Shown here: piece after piece, positions 55,049-63,576 of the stretch
Position numbering within the stretch: the first letter of the stretch is position 1
Layout of the letters: each line of letters starts with the position of its first letter
Assembly (NCBI RefSeq): GCF_038561965.1
Contig: NZ_CP139348.1
Location: 1,054,001 to 1,118,000, forward strand
Source: Stutzerimonas stutzeri
Lineage (GTDB): Bacteria > Pseudomonadota > Gammaproteobacteria > Pseudomonadales > Pseudomonadaceae
DNA: 64,000 nucleotides
Reading direction: 5' to 3'
Made by a program: the position numbers and the translations under genes
Notes under the pieces: model-generated
Database searches by the model: none
Told to the model about the DNA's origin: nothing
Seen by the model: the letters and a program-made list of their open reading frames with translations, nothing else

Positions 55049-55080
55049 CGCCTGGACGCGAACCGTCCGGGCGTTTTATT
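55049..55080 (+). terminator. Terminator-like hairpin between ahpC and ahpF
   Basis: CGCCTGGACG (55049-55058) pairs with CGTCCGGGCG (55064-55073, one G-T pair), followed by TTTTATTT. A second hairpin, CGAAGGAGC/GCTCCTTCG (55017-55042), lies just before it. Together they would let ahpC be made in excess of ahpF. Confidence 0.75.
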
Positions 55081-55110
55081 TCCTGAATTCCGTACGGGGT
55101 ACCGCTGCTC

Positions 55111-56673
55111 ATGTTGGACACCAATCTCAAGACCCAGTTGAAAGCCTACCTGGAGAAGGTCACCCAGCCCTTCGAGATCGTTGCGTCCCTCGATGACGGC
55201 GAGAAATCCCAGGAGATGCTGAGCCTGCTGCAGGACATCGCCAGCCTCAGCGACAAGATCACCCTGGAGACCGACGGCGACGATGCGCGCAAGCCGTCGT
55301 TCTCGCTCAACCGCATCGGCGGCAACATCAGCCTGCGTTTCGCTGGTATCCCCATGGGCCACGAATTCACCTCGCTGGTGCTGGCGCTGCTGCAGGTCGG
55401 CGGCCATCCGTCGAAGACCGCCCCCGAGGTGATCGAGCAGATCAAGGCGCTGGACGGCGACTACCGCTTCGAAACCTACTTCTCGCTGTCCTGCCAGAAC
55501 TGCCCGGACGTGGTCCAGGCGCTGAACCTGATGGCCGTGCTCAATCCGAACATCAAGCACGTCGCCATCGACGGCGCGCTGTTCCAGGACGAAGTCGAGC
55601 GTCGCCAGATCATGTCGGTGCCGAGCATCTACCTCAACGGCGAACTGTTCACCCAGGGCCGCATGAGCGAGGAAGAGATCCTCGCCAAGCTCGATACCGG
55701 CTCCAGCGCCCGTGACGCCGAGAAGCTCAAGGCCAAGGACGCCTACGACGTGCTGGTGGTCGGTGGTGGCCCGGCCGGCGCCGCAGCGGCCATCTACGCC
55801 GCACGCAAGGGCATCCGTACCGGTGTGGCGGCCGAGCGCTTCGGCGGCCAGGTGCTCGACACCATGGCCATCGAGAACTTCATCTCGGTGAAGGAAACCG
55901 AAGGCCCGAAACTGGCCCGCGCGCTGGAAGAACACGTGCGTGAATACGAAGTCGAGATCATGAACCTGCAGCGTGCCAGTAAGCTGATTCCGGCTGGCGA
56001 AGACGGCCTGCATCGCGTGCAGTTCGAGAACGGCGGCGAGCTCAAGGCCAGGAGCCTGATCCTTGCCACCGGCGCACGCTGGCGCGAAATGAACGTGCCC
56101 GGCGAGCAGGAATACCGCGGTCGTGGCGTCGCCTACTGCCCGCACTGCGACGGCCCGTTGTTCAAGGGCAAGCGTGTGGCGGTGATCGGTGGCGGCAACT
56201 CCGGCGTGGAAGCGGCCATCGACCTGGCCGGCATCGTCGCCCATGTCACCCTGCTCGAATTTGGTGAGGAACTGCGTGCCGATGCGGTACTGCAACGCAA
56301 GCTGCAGAGCCTGCCCAACGTGACCATCTTGAAGATGGCGCAGACCACCGAAGTCCAGGGCGATGGCCAGAAAGTCACCGGCCTGCTCTACAAGGACCGC
56401 AACAACGACGCCGTGCACACCGTCGAGCTGGAAGGCATCTTTGTGCAGATCGGCCTGCTGCCCAACAGCGACTGGCTCAAGGGTAGCGTGGAGCTGTCGC
56501 GCTTCGGCGAGATCATCGTCGACGCCAAAGGCCAGACCAGCATCCCCGGCGTGTTCGCGGCCGGTGACGTAACCACGGTGCCGTACAAGCAGATCGTGAT
56601 CGCGTTGGGTGAAGGGGCCAAGGCTTCGCTGAGCGCCTTCGATCACCTGATCCGGTCTTCCGCGCCGGCCTGA
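55111..56673 (+). CDS. ahpF: Alkyl hydroperoxide reductase subunit F
   Basis: 520 residues. The N-terminal tandem thioredoxin-fold region holds the redox pair SCQNCPDV (Cys129/Cys132 by family comparison). The thioredoxin-reductase-like part has the FAD site VVGGGPAGAAAAIYAARKG, the disulfide CPHCDGP and NAD site VIGGGNSGVEAA, ending VFAAGDVTTVPYKQI. It passes electrons from NADH to AhpC. It is separated from ahpC by 118 bases with two hairpins. Confidence 0.97.
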   Translation: MLDTNLKTQLKAYLEKVTQPFEIVASLDDGEKSQEMLSLLQDIASLSDKITLETDGDDARKPSFSLNRIGGNISLRFAGIPMGHEFTSLVLALLQVGGHPSKTAPEVIEQIKALDGDYRFETYFSLSCQNCPDVVQALNLMAVLNPNIKHVAIDGALFQDEVERRQIMSVPSIYLNGELFTQGRMSEEEILAKLDTGSSARDAEKLKAKDAYDVLVVGGGPAGAAAAIYAARKGIRTGVAAERFGGQVLDTMAIENFISVKETEGPKLARALEEHVREYEVEIMNLQRASKLIPAGEDGLHRVQFENGGELKARSLILATGARWREMNVPGEQEYRGRGVAYCPHCDGPLFKGKRVAVIGGGNSGVEAAIDLAGIVAHVTLLEFGEELRADAVLQRKLQSLPNVTILKMAQTTEVQGDGQKVTGLLYKDRNNDAVHTVELEGIFVQIGLLPNSDWLKGSVELSRFGEIIVDAKGQTSIPGVFAAGDVTTVPYKQIVIALGEGAKASLSAFDHLIRSSAPA

Positions 56674-56692
56674 TCCGAGAAGCGAAAAAAAG

Positions 56693-56726
56693 AAGGGGAG
56701 CAGCTGCGGGCTGCTCCCCTTTTTTG
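56693..56726 (+). terminator. Strong rho-independent terminator after ahpF
   Basis: AAGGGGAGCAGC (56693-56704) pairs perfectly with GCTGCTCCCCTT (56710-56721), followed by TTTT. A run of A residues before it makes it possibly bidirectional. Confidence 0.92.
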
Positions 56727-56799
56727 TGCTCTGCGCGGGGTGGCGCAAAGGACGTGTGAAAGGGCGCATGCCCGAGGGCTGAGGATCATTGAGCATTGA

Positions 56800-58035
56800 A
56801 TGCGGTCTACCGCATTACACCGTGCTAGCGCTCAGGTGGAAGCGAACGCCACGTTGGCTACGGCCAGGGGCGTGCATGTCGAGCAGTCCATGGAGCTGTC
56901 CACGAAGATGATGAATGCGCAAACGCTGCAGAGTTCACGCAGGGTCGTGTTGACCTACCCCAACCGGTCACGCGAGCCGCAGCACGAGAAAGTTGTTCAC
57001 GCGGTATTGGCCGAACGCCTGGCGGCCTTACTGGGCTTGAGTTACGGCGGCGAGTACGACCCGACGCGCCGCTATGATGCCCATCCTTATCTCGTGCCAT
57101 CGGGTACCGTCGTCGGTCTGCGCGAAGCGCAGGAGCTTGGGTTGCACGAAGAAAACGATCTATTCGGCGGAGTCGTACCGCAGGCCTTCATCGAAACAAA
57201 GGCGATCACTCATCCGCTGGTCCGTCCTGATGCGGCGGCCCCGGTTGGTTGGTCGCGGGATTTCGGTACCCAGGTGAAGGGCAGCGTATTGGCCGGATAC
57301 AGCGCCTTCAGTCTTGAAGACGCCTGTGAGGCCGGGCGGCGGCTACTGCATGAGGGGCCGGTGCGGATCAAGCCAGTGCGGGCGACGGGCGGGCGCGGCC
57401 AGCAACGGGTCGATGACAGTGATTCGCTCGACCGCGCGTTGTTCACCCTCGACGAGCAGGAGCTGGCCCAGTACGGGGTGGTCCTGGAGGCGCATCTGGA
57501 TCGTGTCACGACTTTTAGCGTCGGCCAGATACGAGTCGGCGGCCGACTGGCGAGCTATTACGGTACACAGCGCCTCACCCAGGACAACGCAGGCAACGAG
57601 GTCTATGGCGGCTCCGATCTGGTGGTCGTCAATGGCGACTTCGAGGCGCTGCTGGAGCTGGATCTCCCGGAAACCACACGCTTGGCGGTCAGTCAGGCGC
57701 AGGTCTATGACGAAGCGGCGTCGGCCTGTTATCGGCAATTCTTCGCTTCACGTCGCAATTACGATATCGCTCAGGGCATCGATGGCCGTGGACAGCCGCG
57801 CTCCGGCGTCCTTGAGCAGTCCTGGCGTATAGGTGGCGCTAGCAGCGCGGAGATTGCCGCGCTGGAAATTTTCAAACAGGGGGCCTCCACTCGGGCGGTG
57901 CGGGCATCGTCGCTCGAGTTCTACGGACAGCAGCAGAGCGCGCCGGCCGGGGCGAGCGTGCTGTATCGGGACGAAGACGCCGATGTTGGTTTCATTACCA
58001 AGTGTGTGATGGTGGAGGAATATGGCGACGCATAG
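56800..58035 (+). CDS. DUF3182 family protein (ATP-grasp-like)
   Basis: Up to 411 residues from ATG 56800. In-frame ATGs at 56890 and 56908 are possible starts, and the recognisable part begins only near residue 47 (RRVVLTYPNRSREPQHEK). It matches the DUF3182 family of pseudomonads and xanthomonads. Segments such as GPVRIKPVRATGGRGQQRVDD and QYGVVLEAHLDRVTTFSVGQ look like the ATP-binding strands of an ATP-grasp fold. No function is established. It overlaps the following alpha/beta hydrolase gene by 14 bases, so the two are probably co-translated and act together. Confidence 0.75.
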   Translation: MRSTALHRASAQVEANATLATARGVHVEQSMELSTKMMNAQTLQSSRRVVLTYPNRSREPQHEKVVHAVLAERLAALLGLSYGGEYDPTRRYDAHPYLVPSGTVVGLREAQELGLHEENDLFGGVVPQAFIETKAITHPLVRPDAAAPVGWSRDFGTQVKGSVLAGYSAFSLEDACEAGRRLLHEGPVRIKPVRATGGRGQQRVDDSDSLDRALFTLDEQELAQYGVVLEAHLDRVTTFSVGQIRVGGRLASYYGTQRLTQDNAGNEVYGGSDLVVVNGDFEALLELDLPETTRLAVSQAQVYDEAASACYRQFFASRRNYDIAQGIDGRGQPRSGVLEQSWRIGGASSAEIAALEIFKQGASTRAVRASSLEFYGQQQSAPAGASVLYRDEDADVGFITKCVMVEEYGDA

Positions 58036-58801
58036 CGAGATGGTCGACATCCTGGTCGGTGATGAACACATTGCCGGTACGTTTCTCACACCTCCAGCGA
58101 AGATGCCTGGCGTGCTCTTCGTGCATGGTTGGGGTGGCAGCCAGCAACGTGATCTCAGCCGCGCGCGCGGCATCGCCGGGCTCGGTTGCGTCTGCCTGTC
58201 GTTCGACCTGCGAGGCCATGCGCAAACCCGTGCACAGCAGGAAACGGTAACCCGCGAACAGAACCTCGACGATCTGCTGGCAGCCTATGACCTGCTTGCC
58301 CAGCATCCTCATATCGACTCTTCGGCGATCGCCGTGGTCGGCACCAGCTACGGCGGTTACCTGGCGGCGATTCTCACCGCATTGCGTCCGGTGAAATGGT
58401 TGGCGCTGCGCGTACCGGCCTTGTACCTCGACGGGGAGTGGCAGGTGCCCAAGCGTCGGCTTGATCGGGAACTGCTCAACCAGCTACGTAGCAGGCGCGT
58501 GCGGCCGGAGGAAAATCGTGCGCTGGCGGCTTGCGCGGAGTTTCGAGGTGACGTGCTGATCGTCGAGTCCGAACACGACACCTTCGTTCCTCACGAAACG
58601 ATCATGAGTTATCGCGCTGCCTTCCACGGTACCCAGTCGCTGACGCATCGCATCATCGGCGGTGCCGACCACGCCCTGAGCAACGAGCGTTGTCAGGAAG
58701 CCTATACCTCGATTCTGGTGAACTGGGCGACCGAGATGATTATCGGCGCGCGCCTCGACGAGAAATCCGCTGAGGGCTTCAAGGCGGTTGAAGAATCCTA
58801 A
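58022..58801 (+). CDS. Alpha/beta hydrolase family protein
   Basis: 259 residues from ATG 58022 behind GGAGGAAT, inside the end of the DUF3182 gene. The oxyanion loop VLFVHGWGGSQQRD, nucleophile elbow VVGTSYGGYLAAI (Ser near residue 109), acid LIVESEHDTFVP and base GADHALSNE complete a canonical triad. It is cytosolic (no signal peptide). Substrate unknown: esterase, thioesterase or peptidase-like activity are all possible. The overlap links it to the DUF3182 protein. Confidence 0.85.
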   Translation: MATHSEMVDILVGDEHIAGTFLTPPAKMPGVLFVHGWGGSQQRDLSRARGIAGLGCVCLSFDLRGHAQTRAQQETVTREQNLDDLLAAYDLLAQHPHIDSSAIAVVGTSYGGYLAAILTALRPVKWLALRVPALYLDGEWQVPKRRLDRELLNQLRSRRVRPEENRALAACAEFRGDVLIVESEHDTFVPHETIMSYRAAFHGTQSLTHRIIGGADHALSNERCQEAYTSILVNWATEMIIGARLDEKSAEGFKAVEES

Positions 58802-58971
58802 GCCGGGACCGTCAGAGGTGATCACCTGCAAAGGCTTCGTCCGGGGAAGGCGGCCTACCTAGGCTGGGCTTCAGCGCAGCGCCGGTAATGACTCGATGCG
58901 CCGAGGCGGCGTATGTCGAGTGAGCCTATCGATGTCTGCCGGGTCGGCGCGTGTTGGCCCGTCAATGCGGC

Positions 58972-60000
58972 TCACCGCGGATGTGTTGGCGGTGGCGTCG
59001 GGCCGACGAAACGGCTCCAGCGCCGGTCGAGCACCTGTTGCTTGAGCACCTCGATGACGTCGACCAGCAGTTCTTCCAATGCCAGGTCGGTCTGCTCATC
59101 CTGATACACCCAAGCGTCGAAGAACTCGTCAGCCAGATTGCCCGCCAGTGTCTGAAACTGCGCGCCGCGCATGCCTTCGACAGCGCCTTGCAGCAGCCGC
59201 GAGGCGATGTCGCTAAGGGCGTCGTCAAGCGTGCTGGCTAGACGGTTACCCAGTGGCAGCTTGCGCAGGTTGTGCATCTCGGGGTTGTTCTGCAGCGCCT
59301 GGTGAATCAGCTGGCTGACGTAGCCTTCGATGGCCCCTCGATTGTCGCGATAACCGGTTTCCAGCATGGCTTGCAGGCGCCGTGAAATGTCGTTCAGCAC
59401 GCGCTGCTTGCGCGGCCGGACCACCTCCTGCAGCAGGCGTCGCGACAAGTCATCGCTGGCGCCGATCTCCTGCTGCAGGCGGCCGAACAGGCGCACCATC
59501 ACCCGATCGGAAAGCTCTTCGATCAGCAAGTAGTAATAGCGGCTGAAAACGCCGTAAATCGCCCAGCGCCGCATGTCGATCAGGCCCAGGCGCTGCAGGC
59601 GGATCAGCAACGAGCCCACGCGCAATACCCGTAGCCAGCGCAGCCCGGCCAGGGGGATGCAGCCAAGCACGTCGTACCAGTGGGCGAACGGGTAGTAGTA
59701 CCAGCGCGCATAGCGGCGTTCGAACAGGGCCACGGTCCAGCCAAGTACGACGTCGAGCACGAAGATGGCCACGAACCCCAGGTCGATGTACTGGAAGTTC
59801 GCGTGAATGGTCTGCTGGTAGTTCTCATGCAGCCTTGGCGCGAGGCTCGCCAGTGCGGCGTTGACGGGATGCAGCGCAAACAGGCTGTCGAACAGGATCA
59901 GCGCGAGGTTTGCGCAGACCAGCAAGACGATGAACGCTTCCCAAACGGCATGCAGGCCATCGCGCCGCCGTGCCTGTTGCGCGACGGTCGGCTCAGTCAT
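58972..60000 (-). CDS. Ion-transporter-like membrane protein
   Basis: 342 residues from ATG 60000. The N-terminal third has three to four hydrophobic segments (WEAFIVLLVCANLALILFD, IDLGFVAIFVLDVVLGW) and an Arg-rich LRWLRVLRVGSLLIRLQRLG stretch like the S4 helix of voltage-sensor domains. The rest is a cytosolic helical region without an obvious pore loop. It may be a voltage-sensor-like protein or an ion channel relative. It overlaps the preceding adenosyltransferase gene by four bases. The upstream side 58802-58971 holds nothing that I can support. Confidence 0.65.
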   Translation of the reverse strand: MTEPTVAQQARRRDGLHAVWEAFIVLLVCANLALILFDSLFALHPVNAALASLAPRLHENYQQTIHANFQYIDLGFVAIFVLDVVLGWTVALFERRYARWYYYPFAHWYDVLGCIPLAGLRWLRVLRVGSLLIRLQRLGLIDMRRWAIYGVFSRYYYLLIEELSDRVMVRLFGRLQQEIGASDDLSRRLLQEVVRPRKQRVLNDISRRLQAMLETGYRDNRGAIEGYVSQLIHQALQNNPEMHNLRKLPLGNRLASTLDDALSDIASRLLQGAVEGMRGAQFQTLAGNLADEFFDAWVYQDEQTDLALEELLVDVIEVLKQQVLDRRWSRFVGPTPPPTHPR

Positions 60001-60581
60001 TCGCGGGGCTTCGCTGCGGCTGGCTGCCAGAGAATCTCTCCGCAACCTTGGCGCCGGGCGATCAGGCGGGCGGCGACGAACAGGGCATCGGAAAGGCGGT
60101 TCAGATAGGCGAGCAGTACCGGGCGCACTGCTTCGCTGGCGTTCAGCTGCTGGCAACGGCGTTCGGCTGTTCGCGCCATGCTGCGGCACAGGTGGGCGAG
60201 GGCGATCAGACGGGACCCACCGGGCAGAATGAATTCCTTAAGCGGCCCGAGCTCCTGGTTCCAATTGTCGATGGCCTGTTCCAATCGCCCGACTTCCGCT
60301 TCCTGCAGTGCCTGGTAATCAGGCATCGCCAGTTCGCCACCGAGGTCGAACAAGCGATGCTGACAGGGCGCAAAGACGCTGATCAGCTCGTCGAGCGCTG
60401 GCCATTGCACCTGTGCCTCCGCCAGTTCGGCCAGTAGCAGCCCGAGCTGGCTGTTCAGCGTGTCGACCTCGCCCATGGCCTCCACACGGGGATGGTCCTT
60501 GGGTACCCGGCGGCCGTCGCCGAGGCCGGTTTCGCCGGTGTCGCCAGTGCGGGTGTAGATCTTCGAAAGTCGATTGCCCAT
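59997..60581 (-). CDS. Cob(I)alamin adenosyltransferase, PduO type
   Basis: 194 residues from ATG 60581. The N-terminus IYTRTGDTGETGLGDGRRVPKDHPRVEAMG is the ATP-binding signature and the C-terminal part has CRSMARTAERR and YLNRLSDALFVAARL, typical of PduO-type ATR. It transfers the adenosyl group from ATP to reduced cobalamin, making coenzyme B12. It is 18 bases downstream of the sensor kinase gene on the minus strand. Confidence 0.93.
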   Translation of the reverse strand: MGNRLSKIYTRTGDTGETGLGDGRRVPKDHPRVEAMGEVDTLNSQLGLLLAELAEAQVQWPALDELISVFAPCQHRLFDLGGELAMPDYQALQEAEVGRLEQAIDNWNQELGPLKEFILPGGSRLIALAHLCRSMARTAERRCQQLNASEAVRPVLLAYLNRLSDALFVAARLIARRQGCGEILWQPAAAKPRE

Positions 60582-60598
60582 GCGTTTATCCCTTGTGT

Positions 60599-62614
60599 TC
60601 AGGCTGTGGCTGGCTCGGCGGGCGAGGTCAGCGGCAGGCGCAGGGTGAAGGTGGAGCCTTGCCCGGGTTGGCACTGCACCTCCATCTGACCCTGATGATT
60701 GTTGGTGATGATGAAATACGAGACGGAAAGACCCAGTCCGGTTCCCTGGCCGACTTCCTTGGTGGTGAAGAATGGCTCGAAGATGCGTTTGCGCACATTT
60801 TCCGGAATACCTCCACCGTTGTCCTCCACCTGGATTTCCGCCCAAGGTGGATTCAGGCGCGTGCGCAGGATGATCTGCCCAGGCCTCCCGGTCTGGTGTG
60901 TATGGATGGCCTGAGCGGCGTTCTTCAGCAGATTGAGCAGCACCTGCTCCAGTTCATTGCCGATGCACGGCACGCGGTCTACGCGCGGATCGAAATCGCG
61001 GACGATGTCGATGGCCTTGAAGTCGAAGCCCTCCATCAGCGCGAAGTCGTTGCCGGCGATCTCCAGCGCCTGGTCGATCAGCATCGGCAGGTGGCAGTCG
61101 GCCAGTTGGCGGTTGCTCTTCCGGCTGAAGCTGAGCATGTGGCTGACGATCTTCGCCGCGCGTGAGCCTGCCTGTTGGATGCCGTCGAGCAGCTGCGGCA
61201 CTTCACGGCGTTGCAGGTACTGGTTGACCGCCTCCAGCCGCACGCCGGTCTCCTCTGCCGCCTCACGATTGCGCTCGAGTTCCGGCGAGAGGCGGCGGCG
61301 AATGTTCTGTGCGTTGTGCAGGATGGCACCGAGGGGGTTGTTGATCTCGTGGGCCATGCCGGCGGCCAGGCTGCCGACCGAAAGCATTTTTTCCGACTGC
61401 ACCATCATTTCTTCCATGTTGATGCGCTGGGTGATGTCGTCGATGCGGATCACCACCCCGCGGCCGCCAGTGCCCGTCAGCGGATAGCAGGTCAGCGCAT
61501 AGTGGCGCGGCTCGTCGTTGCGCAGCCAGGTCACTCGTTCGACTTTCTCAACCACGTGCTGCTCCGAAGTGCGCCGAATTTGCGCGAGGAACGGTCGGAG
61601 TGGTTCGAAGGCGACGAACACCGGCTGGTTGAGCGCATCATCCAATGGCGTTCCGGAAAGGCTGGTGGCTTCCTGGTTCCATTGGGTGACATAGAGCTGC
61701 TCATCAAGGGCGATCAGCGCCGAGGGCATCGAGTCGATGATGCTGTTGAGGTATTTCTGAAAGCCGGTCAGCTTCTGCTCGATCTTGCTGCGCACCTGCA
61801 CTTCCAGCTCCAGCTTGCGATTGGAGTGACGGGTCTCCTCGGCCAGTCCCTGGGCGTGGTCGAACGCTTCCTGGGCGTCGTCGCGGGCGCGCTTGAGCTG
61901 CTGCTCGCGGGCTTCCATGCGCGACAGCATGGTGTTGAACGCATCGGCCAGCCGACCGATCTCGTCCTGATTGCCGGGCTCGGCGCGCAGCGAGTAATCC
62001 TCCTCGCGGGTGACCTGGCGCGACAGCGCCTCCAGGTCGCGAATCGGTCGGGTGATCAGTTGGCGAATCTGCCGGGCGACCAGTACCCATAGCAGCAGGC
62101 TGGCAACGAGAATCGCCAGGCTCGCCGTCAGAGTGCCGGTATAGAAGGCGCCCGGCAGCTCGCTGCTGGCCACCATTAGCAGGTATCCGGCGCTGCCGTC
62201 CGGTTGCGGCAGCCTGACCAGCAGATTGGCGCGAATCTCGCCCGCGCGCCATTGGGCGACCTCACCAAGTTGTTCCGGCAGGCGCAGCCGTTCACCTTGC
62301 TGCAGTTGCGCGAGGCTGTTGCCGTCGCGGTCGTAGATCATCGCCGCGCGCAATGGCGCATAACCTTCCAGGCGCTCGAGCAATGCTCTGGCCGCCTCCG
62401 GAGACGACAGCGCGCGAGTGCTCAGCTGTTCGGTGGCGAACAGCTCGCCAAGGGTGTGCATCGCCTGCGGTGCCACGCTCTGCCGCGAGATCCAGTAGGC
62501 CGCGCTGATAAAGGTGAGATTGGAGACCAGCAGAACGGCGGCAAGCAGAACGAGGAGGGCGAGCAGCAGTTTGCGGCCGACTGGAAGGTTTTCGAGGCGC
62601 TGACGCAGGATCAT
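60599..62614 (-). CDS. Membrane sensor histidine kinase (HAMP-PAS-HisKA-HATPase)
   Basis: 671 residues. A membrane helix near residues 15-37, an extracytoplasmic sensor region, a second helix near 165-185, and a HAMP domain (QIRQLITRPIRDLEALSRQV) are followed by a coiled coil (about 235-290) and a PAS domain (NSIIDSMPSALIALDEQ). The phospho-acceptor is His422 in GMAHEINNPLGAI. The kinase domain has NLLKNAAQAIH (N box), VEDNGGGIPENV and GTGLGLSVSYFI. No response-regulator gene is adjacent within the window, so its partner is elsewhere. Confidence 0.9.
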   Translation of the reverse strand: MILRQRLENLPVGRKLLLALLVLLAAVLLVSNLTFISAAYWISRQSVAPQAMHTLGELFATEQLSTRALSSPEAARALLERLEGYAPLRAAMIYDRDGNSLAQLQQGERLRLPEQLGEVAQWRAGEIRANLLVRLPQPDGSAGYLLMVASSELPGAFYTGTLTASLAILVASLLLWVLVARQIRQLITRPIRDLEALSRQVTREEDYSLRAEPGNQDEIGRLADAFNTMLSRMEAREQQLKRARDDAQEAFDHAQGLAEETRHSNRKLELEVQVRSKIEQKLTGFQKYLNSIIDSMPSALIALDEQLYVTQWNQEATSLSGTPLDDALNQPVFVAFEPLRPFLAQIRRTSEQHVVEKVERVTWLRNDEPRHYALTCYPLTGTGGRGVVIRIDDITQRINMEEMMVQSEKMLSVGSLAAGMAHEINNPLGAILHNAQNIRRRLSPELERNREAAEETGVRLEAVNQYLQRREVPQLLDGIQQAGSRAAKIVSHMLSFSRKSNRQLADCHLPMLIDQALEIAGNDFALMEGFDFKAIDIVRDFDPRVDRVPCIGNELEQVLLNLLKNAAQAIHTHQTGRPGQIILRTRLNPPWAEIQVEDNGGGIPENVRKRIFEPFFTTKEVGQGTGLGLSVSYFIITNNHQGQMEVQCQPGQGSTFTLRLPLTSPAEPATA

Positions 62615-62659
62615 TGGCGGGCACGGCGTAGCAGAGGGTTTCTGCAGGGTAGCCGGGGC

Positions 62660-63571
62660 TCAGTCGGTGGGCAATCCGCGCTGGCTCAGGTGTTCGCGCA
62701 GGCGACGATGCAGTTCGTGCAGCCGCGGCACGGCCAGACCAAGGGAATCCGCGCTACGGCAGGCATGGCCGAGCAGATAGGCGATTTCTGTGCGGCGGCC
62801 GAGCCGCACATCCTGATACATGGACGAGTAGTTGGCAGCCGTCGCTTCGATCACCCGCCGCACCTCCCGCTCCAGATCCTCGGCGGCAGCTGCCTGGTCA
62901 CAAGCGGTGAGCAGCTCGGTCAGTTCTTCGCAGAGCTCGCTGAGCTGCTGACGATGTTGCAGCAGTTCACCGTTGCGACAATCGTGAAGCACGGTCAGAG
63001 GGTTGATTGCGCAGTTCAGTGCCAGCTTGCGCCACAGGCGCGCCAGAATGTTTGTGCTCCAGATATGCGGGATGCCGGCACGGTCCAGGTCCTCCAGCCA
63101 GGCAGGCGCGTTGCCGCCGCCGGAGTCGCCCAGCCAGTTCTGCCCGTGTCCGGCGAACACCACGTGCATCGGGCCGTCGCGATAGGCGCCTTCGGTACTC
63201 GAGACGAAAATACAGCGCGCCTGGGGCCAGCGCTCGGCAATCGCCTGTTGGCTGCCAAGGCCGTTCTGCAGCAGTAGAATTTCGCAGTTCGGGGTGAGGC
63301 GCTGCGCCAACGGGGCAATCGCGGCTTCCGCATCGTAGGCCTTGCATGCGACCAGCAGCCGCTGGATTGGCGTGGCGGCGTCAGGCAGTTCTGCCGGGAT
63401 GGCATGCAGGCTGGCGTGACCCGCTTCGCTCAGCGTGAGCCCACCGGCCCACTGGTAATCGACCAGGCGCTGCGCGGAACGGAGGATCATTCGTACCGGA
63501 ATGCCGGCCCTGGCGAGGCGGGTGGCCCATAGGCTGCCGAGTGCGCCTGCGCCAAGCACGTGCCAGGTCAC
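62660..63571 (-). CDS. panE: 2-dehydropantoate 2-reductase
   Basis: 303 residues starting at GTG 63571. The N-terminal NADP site is HVLGAGALGSLWATRLARAG, and the C-terminal catalytic-Lys region is LWRKLALNCAINPLTVL, with the SSMYQDVRLGRRTEI segment typical of the PanE/ApbA family. It reduces ketopantoate to pantoate for coenzyme A synthesis. It is five bases downstream of the GGDEF-like gene. Confidence 0.93.
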   Translation of the reverse strand: MTWHVLGAGALGSLWATRLARAGIPVRMILRSAQRLVDYQWAGGLTLSEAGHASLHAIPAELPDAATPIQRLLVACKAYDAEAAIAPLAQRLTPNCEILLLQNGLGSQQAIAERWPQARCIFVSSTEGAYRDGPMHVVFAGHGQNWLGDSGGGNAPAWLEDLDRAGIPHIWSTNILARLWRKLALNCAINPLTVLHDCRNGELLQHRQQLSELCEELTELLTACDQAAAAEDLEREVRRVIEATAANYSSMYQDVRLGRRTEIAYLLGHACRSADSLGLAVPRLHELHRRLREHLSQRGLPTD

Positions 63572-63576
63572 GTGCT

